Assembly (NCBI GenBank): GCA_004431415.1
Contig: QPMI01000261.1
Coordinates: forward strand, 1 to 64,000
DNA from: Cyanophora paradoxa
Taxonomy: Eukaryota > Glaucocystophyceae > Cyanophorales > Cyanophoraceae
Direction: 5' to 3'
DNA length: 64,000 nt
A program made the translations under genes and the position numbers. The notes beneath the pieces are model-generated. The model did not search any database. It saw only the letters and a list, made by a program, of their open reading frames with translations, and had not been told where the DNA came from. Of this stretch, positions 22,901-34,041 are shown one piece after another (position 1 is the stretch's first letter; each line of letters starts with the position of its first letter).

Positions 22901-25900
22901 GCGCCCACGCGGGGCGCAGGCCCTCTACTCGCGGACCCTCGCGCATCTCGGGCGCTCCCTCGCCGCCCTCTGCCCGCCTCCGCCGCCCTCGCCTGGGCGC
23001 AGGCCTCGGAGCGCGTCCAGCGGCTCGCCCCGCCCTCCTCGGCCCCCGCCTGCCGGCCTCCTCCCTCCCCCGCCCCTCCGGGGCCCAGGGCGCCCCGGGC
23101 CGGGACGCCGCGGGGCAGCGTGGCGGAGGAGGCGGAGGAGGCGCTGCAGGCGCCCTCCGGCGCGCCCCACTCGGACTTCGCCGCGCACGCGTGGCGCCTC
23201 CTTGCCTCCTTCGCCTGCGCCGCAGCCGCCGCCGCCCCGGGGCCGGCCCCGGCGCCGCACCTCACCCTGGGCGGCCTGGCGCCCCGCCCCGCCATCGTCC
23301 GCTCCTCCTCGCTGCCCGGCGACAGCCCCGCCACCGCCGTTGCCTCTGCCCCGGGGCCCCCGCCGCGCCGTCCCCCGTCCCTCTGAGTGCCGCCCCTCTC
23401 CCGCTTGCTTTGCGGGCGCTGAGCGGCGCCGGCAGGCCCGGGCTGGAGCGGGTCGGGTCGGGGAGCCCGCCGCGGGGGTGCACAGGCGGGCCGCCACGCT
23501 CGCCGGCCCCGCGGCGCTGGCGGCGGCGCAGGCGGTGGCGCCGGGGCCGCTGGCGGGGGCGCCCCCGTGCGGGCCCTCGTGCGCGCCGTCCTCTCCGTCC
23601 TCCGCAGCGAGGCCGAGGCGGCGCGCTCGGCGGCGGCGGCGGCGGCCGGCGGGTGCGCTCCGGCGGCGTACGGGGCGCTGGCGGCGGAGGCGGCGGGGCA
23701 CGAGGCGGAGGCCTTCGGGGACGCCGAGCGGGGCCGGCGGCGGCAGCGGGAGACGGCCCGCTCCCTCCTCGCCACCCTCTACGCCGCCCTCGCCGCCGCC
23801 CTCCCCGCGGCGCCCTCGCCGCCTGCCCCGCCCTCGCCCGCCGCCTCCGGGCCTTCCTCGCCGGCGCCCTCCGCTGCCTCGAGCGCCCGCCGGCCGCCCT
23901 GCCGGCCCCCGACGCCCTCTGCCTGCCCCGCCGGGGCCCCACCGCCGCCTCCACCAGCGCCTCCTCGCCTGCACCCCCTGGGTCCTCTACCAGGCGCCCC
24001 CGCCCTTGCCCGCCCCGCGCCGGCCCCGTGACCCCGCCGCCAGCTGCGCCGGGCCGTCGCCTGCGTCGCCCGCTGCCTCGCCCTCGCGCGTGCCCTCCCC
24101 GCCCGCCCCACGCCCTCACCGCCGGCAGGAGGACGGGGCCGCCGGGCGGGCGCACGCGGCCCTGCTGCCGCAGGAGCGGCTCGCGCTCTTCCACTGGGCG
24201 GCTTCGTGGACCGAGTGCGGGCCCGGGGCGGCGGCCGTGCGCGCCGAGGACCAGCGCCGCCTCGCCGCCTACCTCGCCCGGTGCCCCCCCCCCCCCCCCC
24301 CCCGCGACGGGCGGCAGGACGCCGCGGGAGGCGGCGGAGGCGGCGGCCGTCTCCGCGGCGGCGCGCGCCGGCGTGCCGACGGCCGCCGCGGCCGCCCTCG
24401 CCGCCCTCCTCGAGGGGGCCCTCCTCTTCCCGCCCCCGGCGCCCCCGACGCCCTCTTCGCCTGGTCCGCCCCCGCGCCACGTCGCTCGCGCCGCGCGACT
24501 CGGCGCGCGGCGCAGGGCGGAGGAGGCGCTGCAGTCGGCCCGGGCGCCGGCCTCCGCCCGCACGCGGTCGCCGCCCTCGCCCACTTCCTCGCCGCCTGCC
24601 CGGCCGCCCTGCCCTCGCCGCCGGCCCGCCCCGCCCGCCGGCCCCGCGCCGGGCGCTGAGGGGCGCCAGACGCGTTTTTCACGGCGCGCTCGGGGCGGCC
24701 CCCGACGGGGAGGCCCTCGCCGCAGGCCACGCCGCCGCCATCGCCGCGGTCCGCCCCGGCCCCTGCCCGGGCCCTCCGTGGCGGCTTGGAAGGCGACGGG
24801 GCGGCAGGCGGTGGAGGGGCGGGGGTCGGGGGCCCCCGACGGGGCGCTCCCGAGGCGACGCTGCTCGTGCGCCCCGCAGCGCGCCCCGCCCCCGCGCGCC
24901 CCCCTGAGGCCTCCGCAGGCCCTCGCCCTCGCCGCCCTCGCCGACCCCGCTCCCGCCGTCCGCGCCCCCGGCCCCGCCCTCCTCCGCGCCGCCCGCCGCC
25001 TCTCGCCCGGGAGGTGCGCCGCCTGCTCGGCGGGCACGCGGGGGCGCTCACGGGGCGCAGGGTGCCCGGGCGGCGGCGCTGGAGCTGCACGAGGCGGCGC
25101 GGGCGGCGGCGCGGGCGGCGGCGGCGGAGGCGGCGGCGGAGGGCCGCAGGTGGCGGGGCCCCTCTGCGAGGAGCTGCTCCTCCGCCGCCTGCCGCAGGCC
25201 GCCCCGCCCCTCCGGCCCCTCCTCCTCGAGCTCCTCCCCCCCTGCCTCGCCGCCCTCCCCCGGGTCCGGGCCCCACTGGGCGGCGGCGGGGCGCTGGCGG
25301 GGCGGCGGGCGCTTCGGGGCGGAGGCGCCGGCGCTCTTCGAGGCGTGCTGGGCGGCCCTCGCCGGCCCCGCCCGTGCCCCGCCCGCCCCCGCCCGCCCCG
25401 CCCTCACCGCCCCTGCAGCGAGCGCGCGCGCGCCCTCCTCGAGTTCCTCCTCGCGCGCCCGGCCCCGCCCTCGCCGCCCGCGCCGCCGCCCGCGCCGCGG
25501 CGCTGGCGGCGCCGGCGGAGGCGGCGGAGGCGCTGGCGGGGAGCTCTCCCTCGTCGCCGCCCCGCGCCCCGCCCTCGAGGCCGCCCTCGGTCCCCCGGCC
25601 CGCCCCCGCCCCGCCCTCCGCGTGACCGCACGCCCGCTCAGTCGGCCGCTCGCTGGCGGGGGCCCCGAGGAGGGCCCCGTCGCGCTGCTCGTGCCGCTCG
25701 CCGACCGGGCGGCACTCGCGGGGCGGCCGCGGGGCTGCCGGCGGGCGCCCTCCCCGTCTCCCGCGCCGACGTCGCCCTCCTCGTGCGCCGCCGCCGGCCG
25801 GCGCCGGCGCCGGCGCCGGCGCTGAGGGGCGGCAGCTGCTGGCGGACGCGGTGGCGGCGGGGCGGAGCTGCGGGCGCACCTCCCGCCGCCCTCCACGCCG

Positions 25901-27451
25901 CCGTCCTCGCCCTCGCCGACCCGCGCCCCGCCGCCCGCACCCCCGCCCGCCGCCTCCTCGCCGCCCTCCTCGAGGCCGCCCCGCCCCCGCAGGCCCGCCA
26001 CGCCCCGCCGCCCCGCCGCCGCCGCCGACGCCGGCGCAGAGGCGGAGGCGGGCGGCAGGGCGGGAGCTGGCGGCGGGGTGCGGGCGGGGCGCTACGACGG
26101 GGCGCAGCTCTTCGCGGAGGGCCCCTGGCGCTCCCGAGGGCGCCGCGGGGCTCCCGCCCTCTGCGCCCCGCCGGGGCGCCTCGGGTCCTCGTCGCGCGCC
26201 TCCTGCGGGCGCTCGGGGCCGGCCTGGGCGGCCGCTGGGCGCACGAGGCGCTCCTCTGGGCCACCGCATGCCCCGACCCGCTGCTCGCCGCCCGCGCCCA
26301 CGCCCTCCTGCGGGCGCTGCGCCCGCCCCCTCGGTCGCCGCGTGCGGGCGCCTGCTGGCGGCCCTCGCCGCGCGCCGCCCTCCACGGCCCCGCCTTCCTC
26401 GACCCCCTCCGCTCCTCCTCGTGCCCCGCCCGCCCCGTCCCGCCGAGCGCGCCTCGGGCCGAGGCGGGGCGGCAGGCGGTGCTGGAGCACGCGCCCGGGG
26501 GCAGCTGGTCCTCTACCCGCAGCTCTTCTGGGCCCCCGCCGCCCTCCTCCACGCCGCCCCGCCCCGACCCCTCCTCCCGCCGCCGCCCTCGCCGCCCTCG
26601 CCCGCTGGCTCGCCGCCGTCGGCCGGCCCTCGCGACGGCGCTGCGGGTGGCGTGGGGCACGGCACCCCGGCTCGAGCCGCCCTTCGCCGGCCTCCTCCCC
26701 GCCGCCTCCCGCGTGCGCCCCGCCGCCCCCCGCCCCCCGCCCCCAGGGGCGAGGCGGCGGGGCGCAGGCGGTGGGGGAGGGAGGACGGAGGGGCCGGCGC
26801 TGGAGCTGCTGGGCGGCCTGGCCCCGCTGCTGGCGGCCGCCGAGGGGGACCCCGCCCTCGCCCGCCTCCTCGACCCCGGCCCCGCCCGCCTGCCCCTCCT
26901 CCTCGCCGCCCTCCTCCCCTGGCTCGCCGCCGCCCCCACGCCCGCCCGCCGCCCCCAGCGGCGCGCCGCGGCGTCCTCGCGCAGGCCTTCGCCGCCGCGG
27001 GGCACGCCGCCCTCGCGCGCGCCCTCGAGGCCTATCCGCTCGCCGGCCCTGATGCCTTCCTCCCCGCCTCGTGCGCCCCGGCTCCGGGCCGGCTGCAGCG
27101 GCCCTCGGCGCCCTGGCGAGCGGGGCGGGGCAGGCGGCGGAGCTGGCGGGCGCCTTCTTTCCGGCGCTCGAGGGGGAGGTCTTCGCGGCCCTCGCCCGGC
27201 CCCTCCGCGCCCCCTCCCGCTCCGGCCCGCCCCCGCCCGCCTCCCGCCGGCCCGGCCCGGCCCTCCGGGGCGGGGTGACGGGGCGCAGGGCTGGGGCGCT
27301 GCGGGCGCTGCGGGCGCTGGTGCCGCACGCGGAGCTGCGGGCCGGGCGGCGGGGCCCCTCGCCCACCCGCCCTCGCCGCCCCGCTCTTCGCCCTCGCCGC
27401 CGCCGCCGCGCGGGAGCCGCCGCTGCGCCCCGACGCCCTCGCCTTCCTCGA

Positions 27452-27482
<31 letters not shown>

Positions 27483-28336
27483 CCGCGCCCGAGCCCGAGC
27501 CCCGCCCGTGCCCCGCCCGCTCCCCGCCCCGCCCCTCCCCTGCAACTTTCTTGCAGAGCGCCGCGGGAGCACGCGGGGCGGCCATCGGCGGGGCCCTCCC
27601 TCGGGCGCCCCCTTCACGCCCGACGCCGACGCCGCCGCGGCCGGCCTGGTGGGCGTCCCCTTGCGCCCCCATGCTCCGCCCCGCCGCCTGACGCGCGCCG
27701 CAGTCGCTGGCCCGTGCGGAGGCGATGCTGCGCGCCGCTGCCGCCGCCTACCCGCCCGAGGAGGCCGCCCCGCCCGCCGGCCGCCCGGCGGCGCCGCGCC
27801 CCCGACGGTGGCCTGGCGGCCGCGGCGGCGGGGCTCGGAGGGGGCGGCCCGCTGGCCCTCGCCGTCGCCGCCGCCCTCCACTCGCGCGCCGCCGCGACCC
27901 TCGCCGCGCGGCCCGCCTCGCGGCCCGCCGCCCGCTTCCCCACCGCGCCGGCCTCCCCGCCGCCCCGACGCCCCTCTCGCCCCGACCCCGCGTCGCAGCG
28001 CGGGGCGCCCGCCCGTCGCCCCGGCGCGCGGGCGGCCGCCGGGTCGCCGGGGGCGGGGAGGCCGGCGGGGGCGCAGAGCGTGCGGCGGCGCCCGTCGGGG
28101 CAGCGGGCCTCCTCGAGCCCGCCGGCGGGGGCGGGGCGCGGGGCGTCGGCGCCGGCCCCGCGGCCGCCGCGCCGCTGACGCCGGCGACGCCACCGACACG
28201 GGGGGCGCGGCCCGGGGTGGAGGAGGAGGAGGACTGGGACGCAGACTTGGGCCTCGAGGCGCCCCGCATCGCCCTCCGCCTCCCGCCCCCGGCCCCCGGC
28301 CCCCGCGCCCCCGGCCCCGACCCCGACTTCTCCTGA
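19912..28336 (+). CDS. Furry-like (FRY/Tao3/Mor2) giant HEAT-repeat scaffold
   Basis: Furry proteins scaffold NDR/LATS kinases with MOB and control cell shape, polarity and cilia. Conserved blocks follow the Furry order: KSKKEELKHALWE; then an aromatic-rich segment (WFALIEGSSRSDGYWPK | GKHTGAALALQVALLGASSR, AFFARHAWPFATDVLFRAVR) equivalent to the Furry block around FYPLVTCLLC...FLNNWHYFL; ALRGAALAALAAFLRLRWL; ESLVAVLEAMAGRRLDYPMV; HVLPQLFSSDETLSE; ALVVGLTAFVRIAERLH; YLPTVAASLAALLARCDAAV; ERPFRLTSLAAGLAVLPACP; RLLARCCLHSDPHLRAEAAA. Downstream alpha-helical repeats continue (ERLALFHWAASWTE) to a Glu/Asp-rich C-terminus (EEEEDWDADLGLEAPRIALR). The start at 19912 (MFSVCWSGFSADARAALEQF) is the best available ATG. 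The whole 8.4 kb is extremely GC-rich with many short introns, so exon edges and even continuity as one gene are inferred. The family call rests on the first third. Confidence 0.62.
24284..24303. repeat. Poly-C run of 20 nt within the Furry-like gene
   Basis: An uninterrupted run of about twenty cytosines follows the exon ending RLAAYLAR and most likely sits in an intron. Runs this long are prone to sequencing and assembly length errors. Similar runs occur at 56286-56304 (G) and about 60208-60222 (C). Confidence 0.8.
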
Positions 28337-28753
28337 GCGCCGCCAGCCCTCGACGCGGCCCAGCCGCCAGCGCTGCCGTCGCACGAGGGCCGGCCAGAAA
28401 ACCCCTAGGCAGCGCCCTGAAAGGTCACTTTTCTCAAATTAATCAACAAATCCTACGAGCGAGTCTCTATCCTGGAGGCACTAGGAGAACAAAGAGCGAA
28501 AGAGCAGGTCCCTGGAGCAGAGGAGCTTCCGTCAGGGGTGCCCCGGGGGCGGGGGCGGGGGCGCGGAGACGGCAGGAGGCGCTCTTCGCTTCCTGCCGCC
28601 GCGCCTCGAGCGCTGCTGCCGGGGGTGCGCGGTTCGGTTGCCGCCCGTCTCGCGGCCTCCCGCGCCGGCCTCGGAGTGGCTCTCGCGCCGCGCCCGGTGC
28701 GCGCCGTGGCGGACAGCCACGGAGCGCAAGGCGCGGCGCGAGAGCTCCGCTAT

Positions 28754-30831
28754 TCAGACGGCGGCGCTCGTCCTGCTCTCGTCCGCCTCCTCGTCCGCCC
28801 GCTTGCTCACGGGCTTCGTGCTCACCACGTAGTCCAACCGGTTCGTGAACAGCTGCATCGTGTGCGCGTACACCTGCCCCCGCCCTGCGTCAGCGCCGCC
28901 CCGCGCGGCGCCGGCGGGGCAGGGCGGGGCGGGGCGGGGCGGGGCGGGGCGGGGCGGGGCGGGGCGGGGCGGGGCGCGCCTGCGGGACGAAGACGAACAT
29001 CATGCCGGAGGGGAGGAGGGTCGTCCAGTCGATCCGCTGGCTCCACGTCCGGTACGCCTTCGAGCCCGTGGGCGTGTTCTGCACCGCCCACGCGTGGTAC
29101 CGCTCGTAGCAGATCGCGATGACGATCGTCGGGATGACGCAGCCGTTGCGGATCCACTCGCCGACGCGCAGGCACGCCAGCACGAACGGGTCCGTCACGG
29201 GGATGAAGAAGAGGAAGATAACGAGCAGCGTCATGTGCGCCAGCATCAGGTGCATCTGCCGCCCGCCGTCGGCCGGCGCGGCGGCGCGCGGGGGCGGCGG
29301 GGCGGCGGGCGGCACCTCGAAGAGGCGGTGGAAGAGGCCGCAGAGGATCATGAAGGGGGGCTTGACCTTGCGCACGAGGGTCTGCTCGAGGCAGTAGGCG
29401 ATGTCGAGGGAGCCCCAGAGGTGCCGCTTCGCCTGCGTGAAGCGCTGCACGAACGTGTTCACGTACGACGTCCCCGTGACGTTGCAGCACGACGCCGGGC
29501 TGAAGATCGGCTTCACGATCAGCTTCCCCTGCGTCGCGAAGAAGCACTTGAGGTACATGTGCAGGTCCTGCGCGCCGTGTCAGCGGCGGGGGCACAAAGG
29601 AAGGGCGGAGGGGGGCGCACCTCGCCCATAGCCTCCGGACCGGAGTCCCAGAAGCCCACGAAGCGAGCCAGGTCGAGGCTCACGGAGTAGGCCGAGCAGG
29701 GGAACTTGAAGGGCGAGTTCGACGAGAGGTTCGACTGCACGCAGATGCTCCACATGATGTCCGCCAGCCGGTTGATCGCCGGCACCTCCTGCGCGCGCCC
29801 CGGCACTGCCCTCAGCTTCGCGCCCCGTGGGCGGCCAACAGAAGCGGCGCACGTGGCTGTTGCGATCGAAGATCACGGGGGGCGCGAACATCATCTTCTC
29901 GCGCTCCTCCGGGGTGGCGACGCAGAAGTGGTAGGTCACCGCCGCAAAGTAAGCCTCGCCGAACATGATGTCCTGCGAGCGCGCCCGTGAGCCCTCCTCC
30001 AGCAAAGAACGGAAAAGGAAGCCAGCGCACAGCATCGAGGACCGTGACAACCACGTTGCTGCCCTGGAAGCCTTTGGAGGCCTGGCGGACGGCCCAGGAG
30101 ACGTTGGAGGACTTGCCGCGCGCCTCACCAGGGAGGCCGGCGGGGTGCAGGGTGAAAATGATCTCGCGGAACGTGTCCTGGTACAGCTTGATAAGCTGCG
30201 ACGCCTTCTCGAACGCGCCCTGCTCCGCCTCCTCCATGGCAAGCACGATCGAGTACGACTGCCGCGAGCGCGAGTGCGACGCCAGGCAATCCAGCGTCTC
30301 CCGAAGAGTCTCAATCTCTTCCTTGTAGTTCGGGATGACGATCATGTGTTGCACGTCTTCGAAGTCCATGTCCCGGACGTGGCCCTTCTCCTTAGCCTGG
30401 ATGTAGCGGCCGTGCCAGTCCAGCTTCGCATGGCTGATGACTGCCCGATAACTGTGGAAGTAGCCATACGCCATGCGGATGTTGCAAATCGCCAGGCAGA
30501 CGTGGTTGAACATGAAGACAAACGAGAAGATGTAAGGGAAGTGGCTCGGGCCCCAGATCGCTGCACGACGCGGCGTCAGCGCCACGATTAGAGACATTCG
30601 CACGCTAATTAGCATTGAAGGAGTGAACTAAGGGTCTAGACTGTGGGTTCCGCGGCGGGAAAGGCCTCCATGAGTCAGCCGTTGTTCCCGCCGCATGCAA
30701 GCAACGAAGCGCGAACGCAGCGGCGGGGCGTCCGCGGCAAACTCACCAAACGGCAGAAGACTCCATAACAACGTGCCGTGAACACGCTGAAGGAGCCCCT
30801 TCGCCCAGGTGTTGGTTGTGGCAGGAAGCAT
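28754..30831 (-). CDS. Membrane family-2 glycosyltransferase
   Basis: The spliced protein opens MLPATTNTWAKGLLQRVHGT with hydrophobic stretches (LLWSLLPF | AIWGPSHFPYIFSFVFMF, NHVCLAICNIRMAYGYF). A GT2 domain follows: HMIVIPNYKEEIETLRETLD; SYSIVLAMEEAEQGAFEKAS; EARGKSSNVSWAVRQASKG; NVVVTVLDA (DxD-like acidic site). Next come VPAINRLADIMWSICVQSNL and TGTSYVNTFVQRFTQAKRHL, whose QAKRHLWG resembles the Q/RxxRW motif of processive GT2 enzymes. C-terminal helices include LAHMTLLVIFLFFIPV and GCVIPTIVIAICYERYHAW. It ends in a charged tail (RADEEADESRTSAAV). Product and acceptor are unknown; the GT2 core and membrane topology are secure. The GC-rich intron at the 3' end carries ten GGGGC units. The start ATG is the first in frame; an upstream exon is possible. 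Confidence 0.75.
28926..28975 (+). repeat. (GGGGC)10 tract in an intron of the GT2 gene
   Basis: Ten perfect GGGGC units on the plus strand (GCCCC on the sense strand of the gene) lie in the last intron, just before the VYAHTMQLFTNRLDYVVST exon. This is the longest perfect pentamer array seen in the window. Confidence 0.9.
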
Positions 30832-31103
30832 GGATGCGCGCTGCGGCGGGGCGTAAGGGCGCGCGACATCAGCTCCAACCACACACTAAACGCTGCTCCA
30901 GGGCTCAAGAAGCGCACCTTCTATGTTACCGCCCTTTCACCGCCGTGCCTACAGAGCCTGATCCGGCTCTTGCCTTCTCCTACTCTCCTTCTCTATTAGC
31001 CACTCACGCTCGGGGCGGAGGGCGGAGACGCTCGGGCCTGAGGCCGCTGGTCGAAAGTTTTTAGGTGTGTATCCCCCTCAATCGCATCCCCCCCTCCCGT
31101 AAG
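30832..31103. promoter_or_regulatory. Divergent intergenic region, GT2 / hisI
   Basis: The 272 bp between two divergent ATGs must hold both promoters. A pyrimidine-rich stretch (CTCTTGCCTTCTCCTACTCT) lies near 30967-30990. No classical TATA box was recognised. Confidence 0.4.
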
Positions 31104-31985
31104 ATGGCCTCCTTCGTCACGCACGTCCCAGCAGCGACCGCCCGGCGTTCCGCGGACGTTGGATTCACGTCCGCGCACTCTCAGCATCGCCTTGCGCCGT
31201 CAGCGCGGCTGGCTCCCGCCCATCGCATCTTGGAGGGCTCCAGCGCTAGCTGGAGATCAACGCGCGTCTTCCGGGCGAAGCACTCAGATGACTCGACCAG
31301 GAGACACGACTGGGGCTTCGTCCCGATCGCCGCGGTCACGGTGATCGTACCGGAAGGTGGGTGGGGCCAGCTGGCCGGCCGATCAACGTAACCGGGTGGC
31401 GCAGGTTTCCCAAAGAGCGATGCATTAATAGCTAAGGTGATCGAGTCTATCAAATTCAACAAGGACGGGCTCGTCCCGGCCATAGCGCAGCAGCACGACA
31501 CCGGCGAGGTGCGCCCTGTGCGCTGACGGAGAACATCCGTGAGCCTGACTCCGCGGAAGGTGCTCATGATGGCCTGGATGAACGCCAAATCGGTCGAGGA
31601 GAGCCTGAAGAAGGGCCGCGTCTGCTACTGGTCCCGCTCGCGGAGCAACTTCTGGCGCAAGGGGGAGTCGTCGGGGCAGGTGCGCCTCCTCGCCGGCGGC
31701 GGCCTCGCGCGGGGCCGAGGCAGCGGGGTAGGTGCAGTACCTGAAGGACCTGCGGGTGGACTGCGACGGGGACACGCTCCTCCTCTCCGTCGATCAGGCG
31801 CGCGCCAGCCCGCCGGGCCGGCCGGGCGGGGGGCGGGGTGGGGGCTCAGGGGCGGGGCGCAGGTGGGTGTGGCGTGCCACACGGGGCGGCGCTCGTGCTT
31901 CTACCTGGGGATCGACGGCGAGGGCTTCGGCGCCGTCGAGCCCGTCGTCGTCGAGCCCGACCAGCTCTACGGCAAGCACGACTAG
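31104..31985 (+). CDS. hisI: Phosphoribosyl-AMP cyclohydrolase with organelle-targeting extension
   Basis: Third step of histidine synthesis: opens the purine ring of PR-AMP. Exons 31104-31356, 31405-31508, 31560-31679, 31732-31797 and 31863-31985 give 221 residues, all in phase. The catalytic region is complete: [78 protein letters not shown], then [14 protein letters not shown], with the zinc-binding Cys residues and CHTG motif. No HisE (pyrophosphohydrolase) domain follows, so it is monofunctional. The first roughly 80 residues ([20 protein letters not shown]...) are basic, Ser/Ala/Arg-rich, with a Phe at position 4 and no hydrophobic signal; this looks like a plastid transit peptide of glaucophyte or red algal type. 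The intron at 31798 starts with GC. Confidence 0.95.
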
Positions 31986-32455
31986 CCTCCGCGGCTGAGC
32001 CCGGCCCTCCATTCGCGCGATCTGCTGTAGCCAGTCAAAAGCGCTAGCTGGCTAGTTGATATCGCTTGTCCCGTCAGAATGCTCGACGTCGACTAGCCCG
32101 CCCGGCCCCGCGCCCCCGCCCCTCGCGATTGCGCTGCTCGCACCTCAAGTCACTGAGCTCGAGTGTGCATGTATAGGTATGGCGGATCGCAGATGACACG
32201 TGCGCGCATGCTGTATTACGTATACGTAGCGCACATGCACGTACAGCCCTGCGCGCGCGCGCGTTCAAGGGCCCCGGGCCCGACTCGGCGAGATCCAGAG
32301 CGGCCCTTGCAATCGCAGGAGCCGCGCCCCGATGCGCAAACGCGCTGTACATGCCCCGACAATAAATTAGCAACAATAACTGATACGCTGACTACGCTGA
32401 TCGAAACAGGGACTAGGACTAGAGGGCCCAGATCAAGAGGAGCAGAGAGGGCGGA
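31986..32455. other. Intergenic, 470 bp, convergent
   Basis: Gap between the convergent ends of hisI and the copper transporter gene. It contains TACGTATACGTA-type palindromes (about 32216-32229) but no recognisable gene or RNA. Confidence 0.5.
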
Positions 32456-33629
32456 CTAGTGGGCGCAGCGGCCGGGGGCGGGGAGGGCGCCCGAGGTGTG
32501 GCGGGGCCGGATGTCGGCGCGGGCGTCGGAGACGTCGACGAAGCCGGCGGCGGGGGCGACGGCGGGGAGGGCGCCCTCCTCCGACTTGCCGCCGCCCCGC
32601 GACCCCGACGCCGACATCTCCACGTCGCCGCCGTGCGTCTCCTCGTCGTGGAGGCAGTCCTCCTCGCCCACCCGCCCGCACCGCAGGATCCCCAGAACGG
32701 GGTACACCCGCTTCATGATCACTGCGCGCGCCGCGGCTCAGCCCTCGAGGCGGGGGCGTCCGCGCGAGGGCCCCGGCGGCGCGCGCGTGCGCGGGCACAC
32801 CGGCGTGCCCGACGATCGTGCCGGCGATGATGGCTAGGAAGAGCCCCACGTTGAAGGTCATCGCGATGAGCCTGGCAATGGAGAGCCGGTCAGCCGCCGA
32901 ATTCGAAGCTTGATCATGATTGTTTCGTTGTACTAAATCGTGCTGTCTGGTTCAACGGCTTCTATCTCCCTATTGCGGGCAAGCGCATCTGACATCGATA
33001 CGCACATGACCATCAAATCGATTCCGACGTGGCAGCCGTGAAGGACGGAACAGGCACAGAGCGTTAGACAGCTGCAGCCCTTAGCACACGAGCGCTCAAT
33101 CTGCCGCTTGTAGGCGCCTGTGGAGAATCAGCGTACAATCATACACAGAGCTGTGGTCTCCCAGGAGCATACGCACCGAGCGCTTGAGCTATCACAACGA
33201 TAGAAAATGTGAACACCAGAGCGCCGAAGAAGGACGCGGAAGACTTAGTTGTGAAGCCTTTAAATAGCACGGTCACCTGTGCCAAGGTTCGGCAGGCTGC
33301 GGGGAACGGAAAGCGCATGTGCTACGCACGGAATTTGACAAGATGAACGCCGCCGCGCTGTGATCCATCGAGCTTCCTGTCGTCGTTGACATCGAGTGGT
33401 CGTGTGGGGAACTTGCATCAGTTCCGGCCGAGGTGCTCGGGGCGCCCGTGCTGCCAGCGGATGTCGTGTTGACGTGGGCGCTGGTTCCGGCCGCCGCCGA
33501 TGAGGCACTGGTTCCGCTTAACGCATCATCGTGCACTTCTCCGTTGTGTGCAAGGGCCGGGAGCGCCAGCGCGACGACGACGGCGAGGGCCACGAGCGCG
33601 AACCTCATGGCCAACTGCAAAACGTCCAA
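32456..33629 (-). CDS. CTR-family copper transporter
   Basis: High-affinity Cu(I) importer, a trimer at the plasma or vacuolar membrane. The ATG at 33629 gives MDVLQLAMRFALVALAVVVA, then LALPALAHNGE, a cleavable signal or extra helix. The extracellular part is Ser/Thr-rich with His/Met clusters (PHDHSMSTTTGSSMDHS) that bind copper. The next exon is VTVLFKGFTTKSSASFFGAL, VFTFSIVVIAQAL (TM1 of CTR). Then LIAMTFNVGLFLAIIAGTIV, GH carries the GxxxG helix-packing motif (GTIVG). The phase leaves an AT|G junction that would place a Met four residues before the visible one, completing MxxxM. The cytosolic tail has GRVGEEDCLHDEETHGGDVE and a terminal RCAH, compatible with Cys/His metal hand-off. The exon between TM1 and TM2 (about 32960-33150) was not resolved. 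Confidence 0.88.
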
Positions 33630-34041
33630 AGCCGGTTCCCCGACGCTCGCTTTCCCGACGCCGCACGCCGCGCGCGACGGGTAGCTCAGAGCCGCGCGGC
33701 GCTCAGACCGCGCTCTTCTAATGGGGGTAGGAGCTGCTTTTTTGCGTCACCAGTGTACCCCGCGGTTGTGCCTCATCATCCGTAGCTACAGTGCGCCGGG
33801 CTGCCGATCAGCCGTAGCTAGTTTCCGATCGCTCTAGCCCGTTGATTCAGCGGTAACAGGGCCCGAGCGACTTTGCGCGCGAGCGCGGATTAATACTTTC
33901 CAGCCGCGCGATGGACATGCCGATGATAGCGAGTCCTGGCGCATGTGCGTATGTGCCTCAGCGCGCCCCAACCGCGCCCCTCCCCTCCCCCTCCTTTCCC
34001 CGCGCCGTGCGCATCGGCGGATCGGCGCGCCCGTGACCTCT
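33630..34041. other. Intergenic between divergent CTR and RCHY1-like genes
   Basis: About 410 bp of unassigned sequence with no gene recognised. The start of the plus-strand gene is uncertain, so part of this stretch may be its 5' untranslated region or coding (an in-frame ATG also occurs at 33943). Confidence 0.4.

Noticed and set aside
25638-28199. Long antisense open frame (about 850 residues)
   Set aside because: Mirror image of the Furry-like gene in very GC-rich DNA; Arg/Gly/Pro-rich with no family motif.
20971-28848. A 2,625-residue open frame on the plus strand
   Set aside because: It stays open only because stop codons are rare at this GC content; its residues are low-complexity Arg/Pro/Ala and it crosses introns. 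The Furry-like exons lie in changing frames within it.
28754-30831. Chitin synthase
   Set aside because: Membrane GT2 layout is similar, but the chitin synthase signatures (EDRxL, QRRRW) are not present in canonical form; only a Q/RxxRW-like segment is seen. Called GT2 of unknown product.
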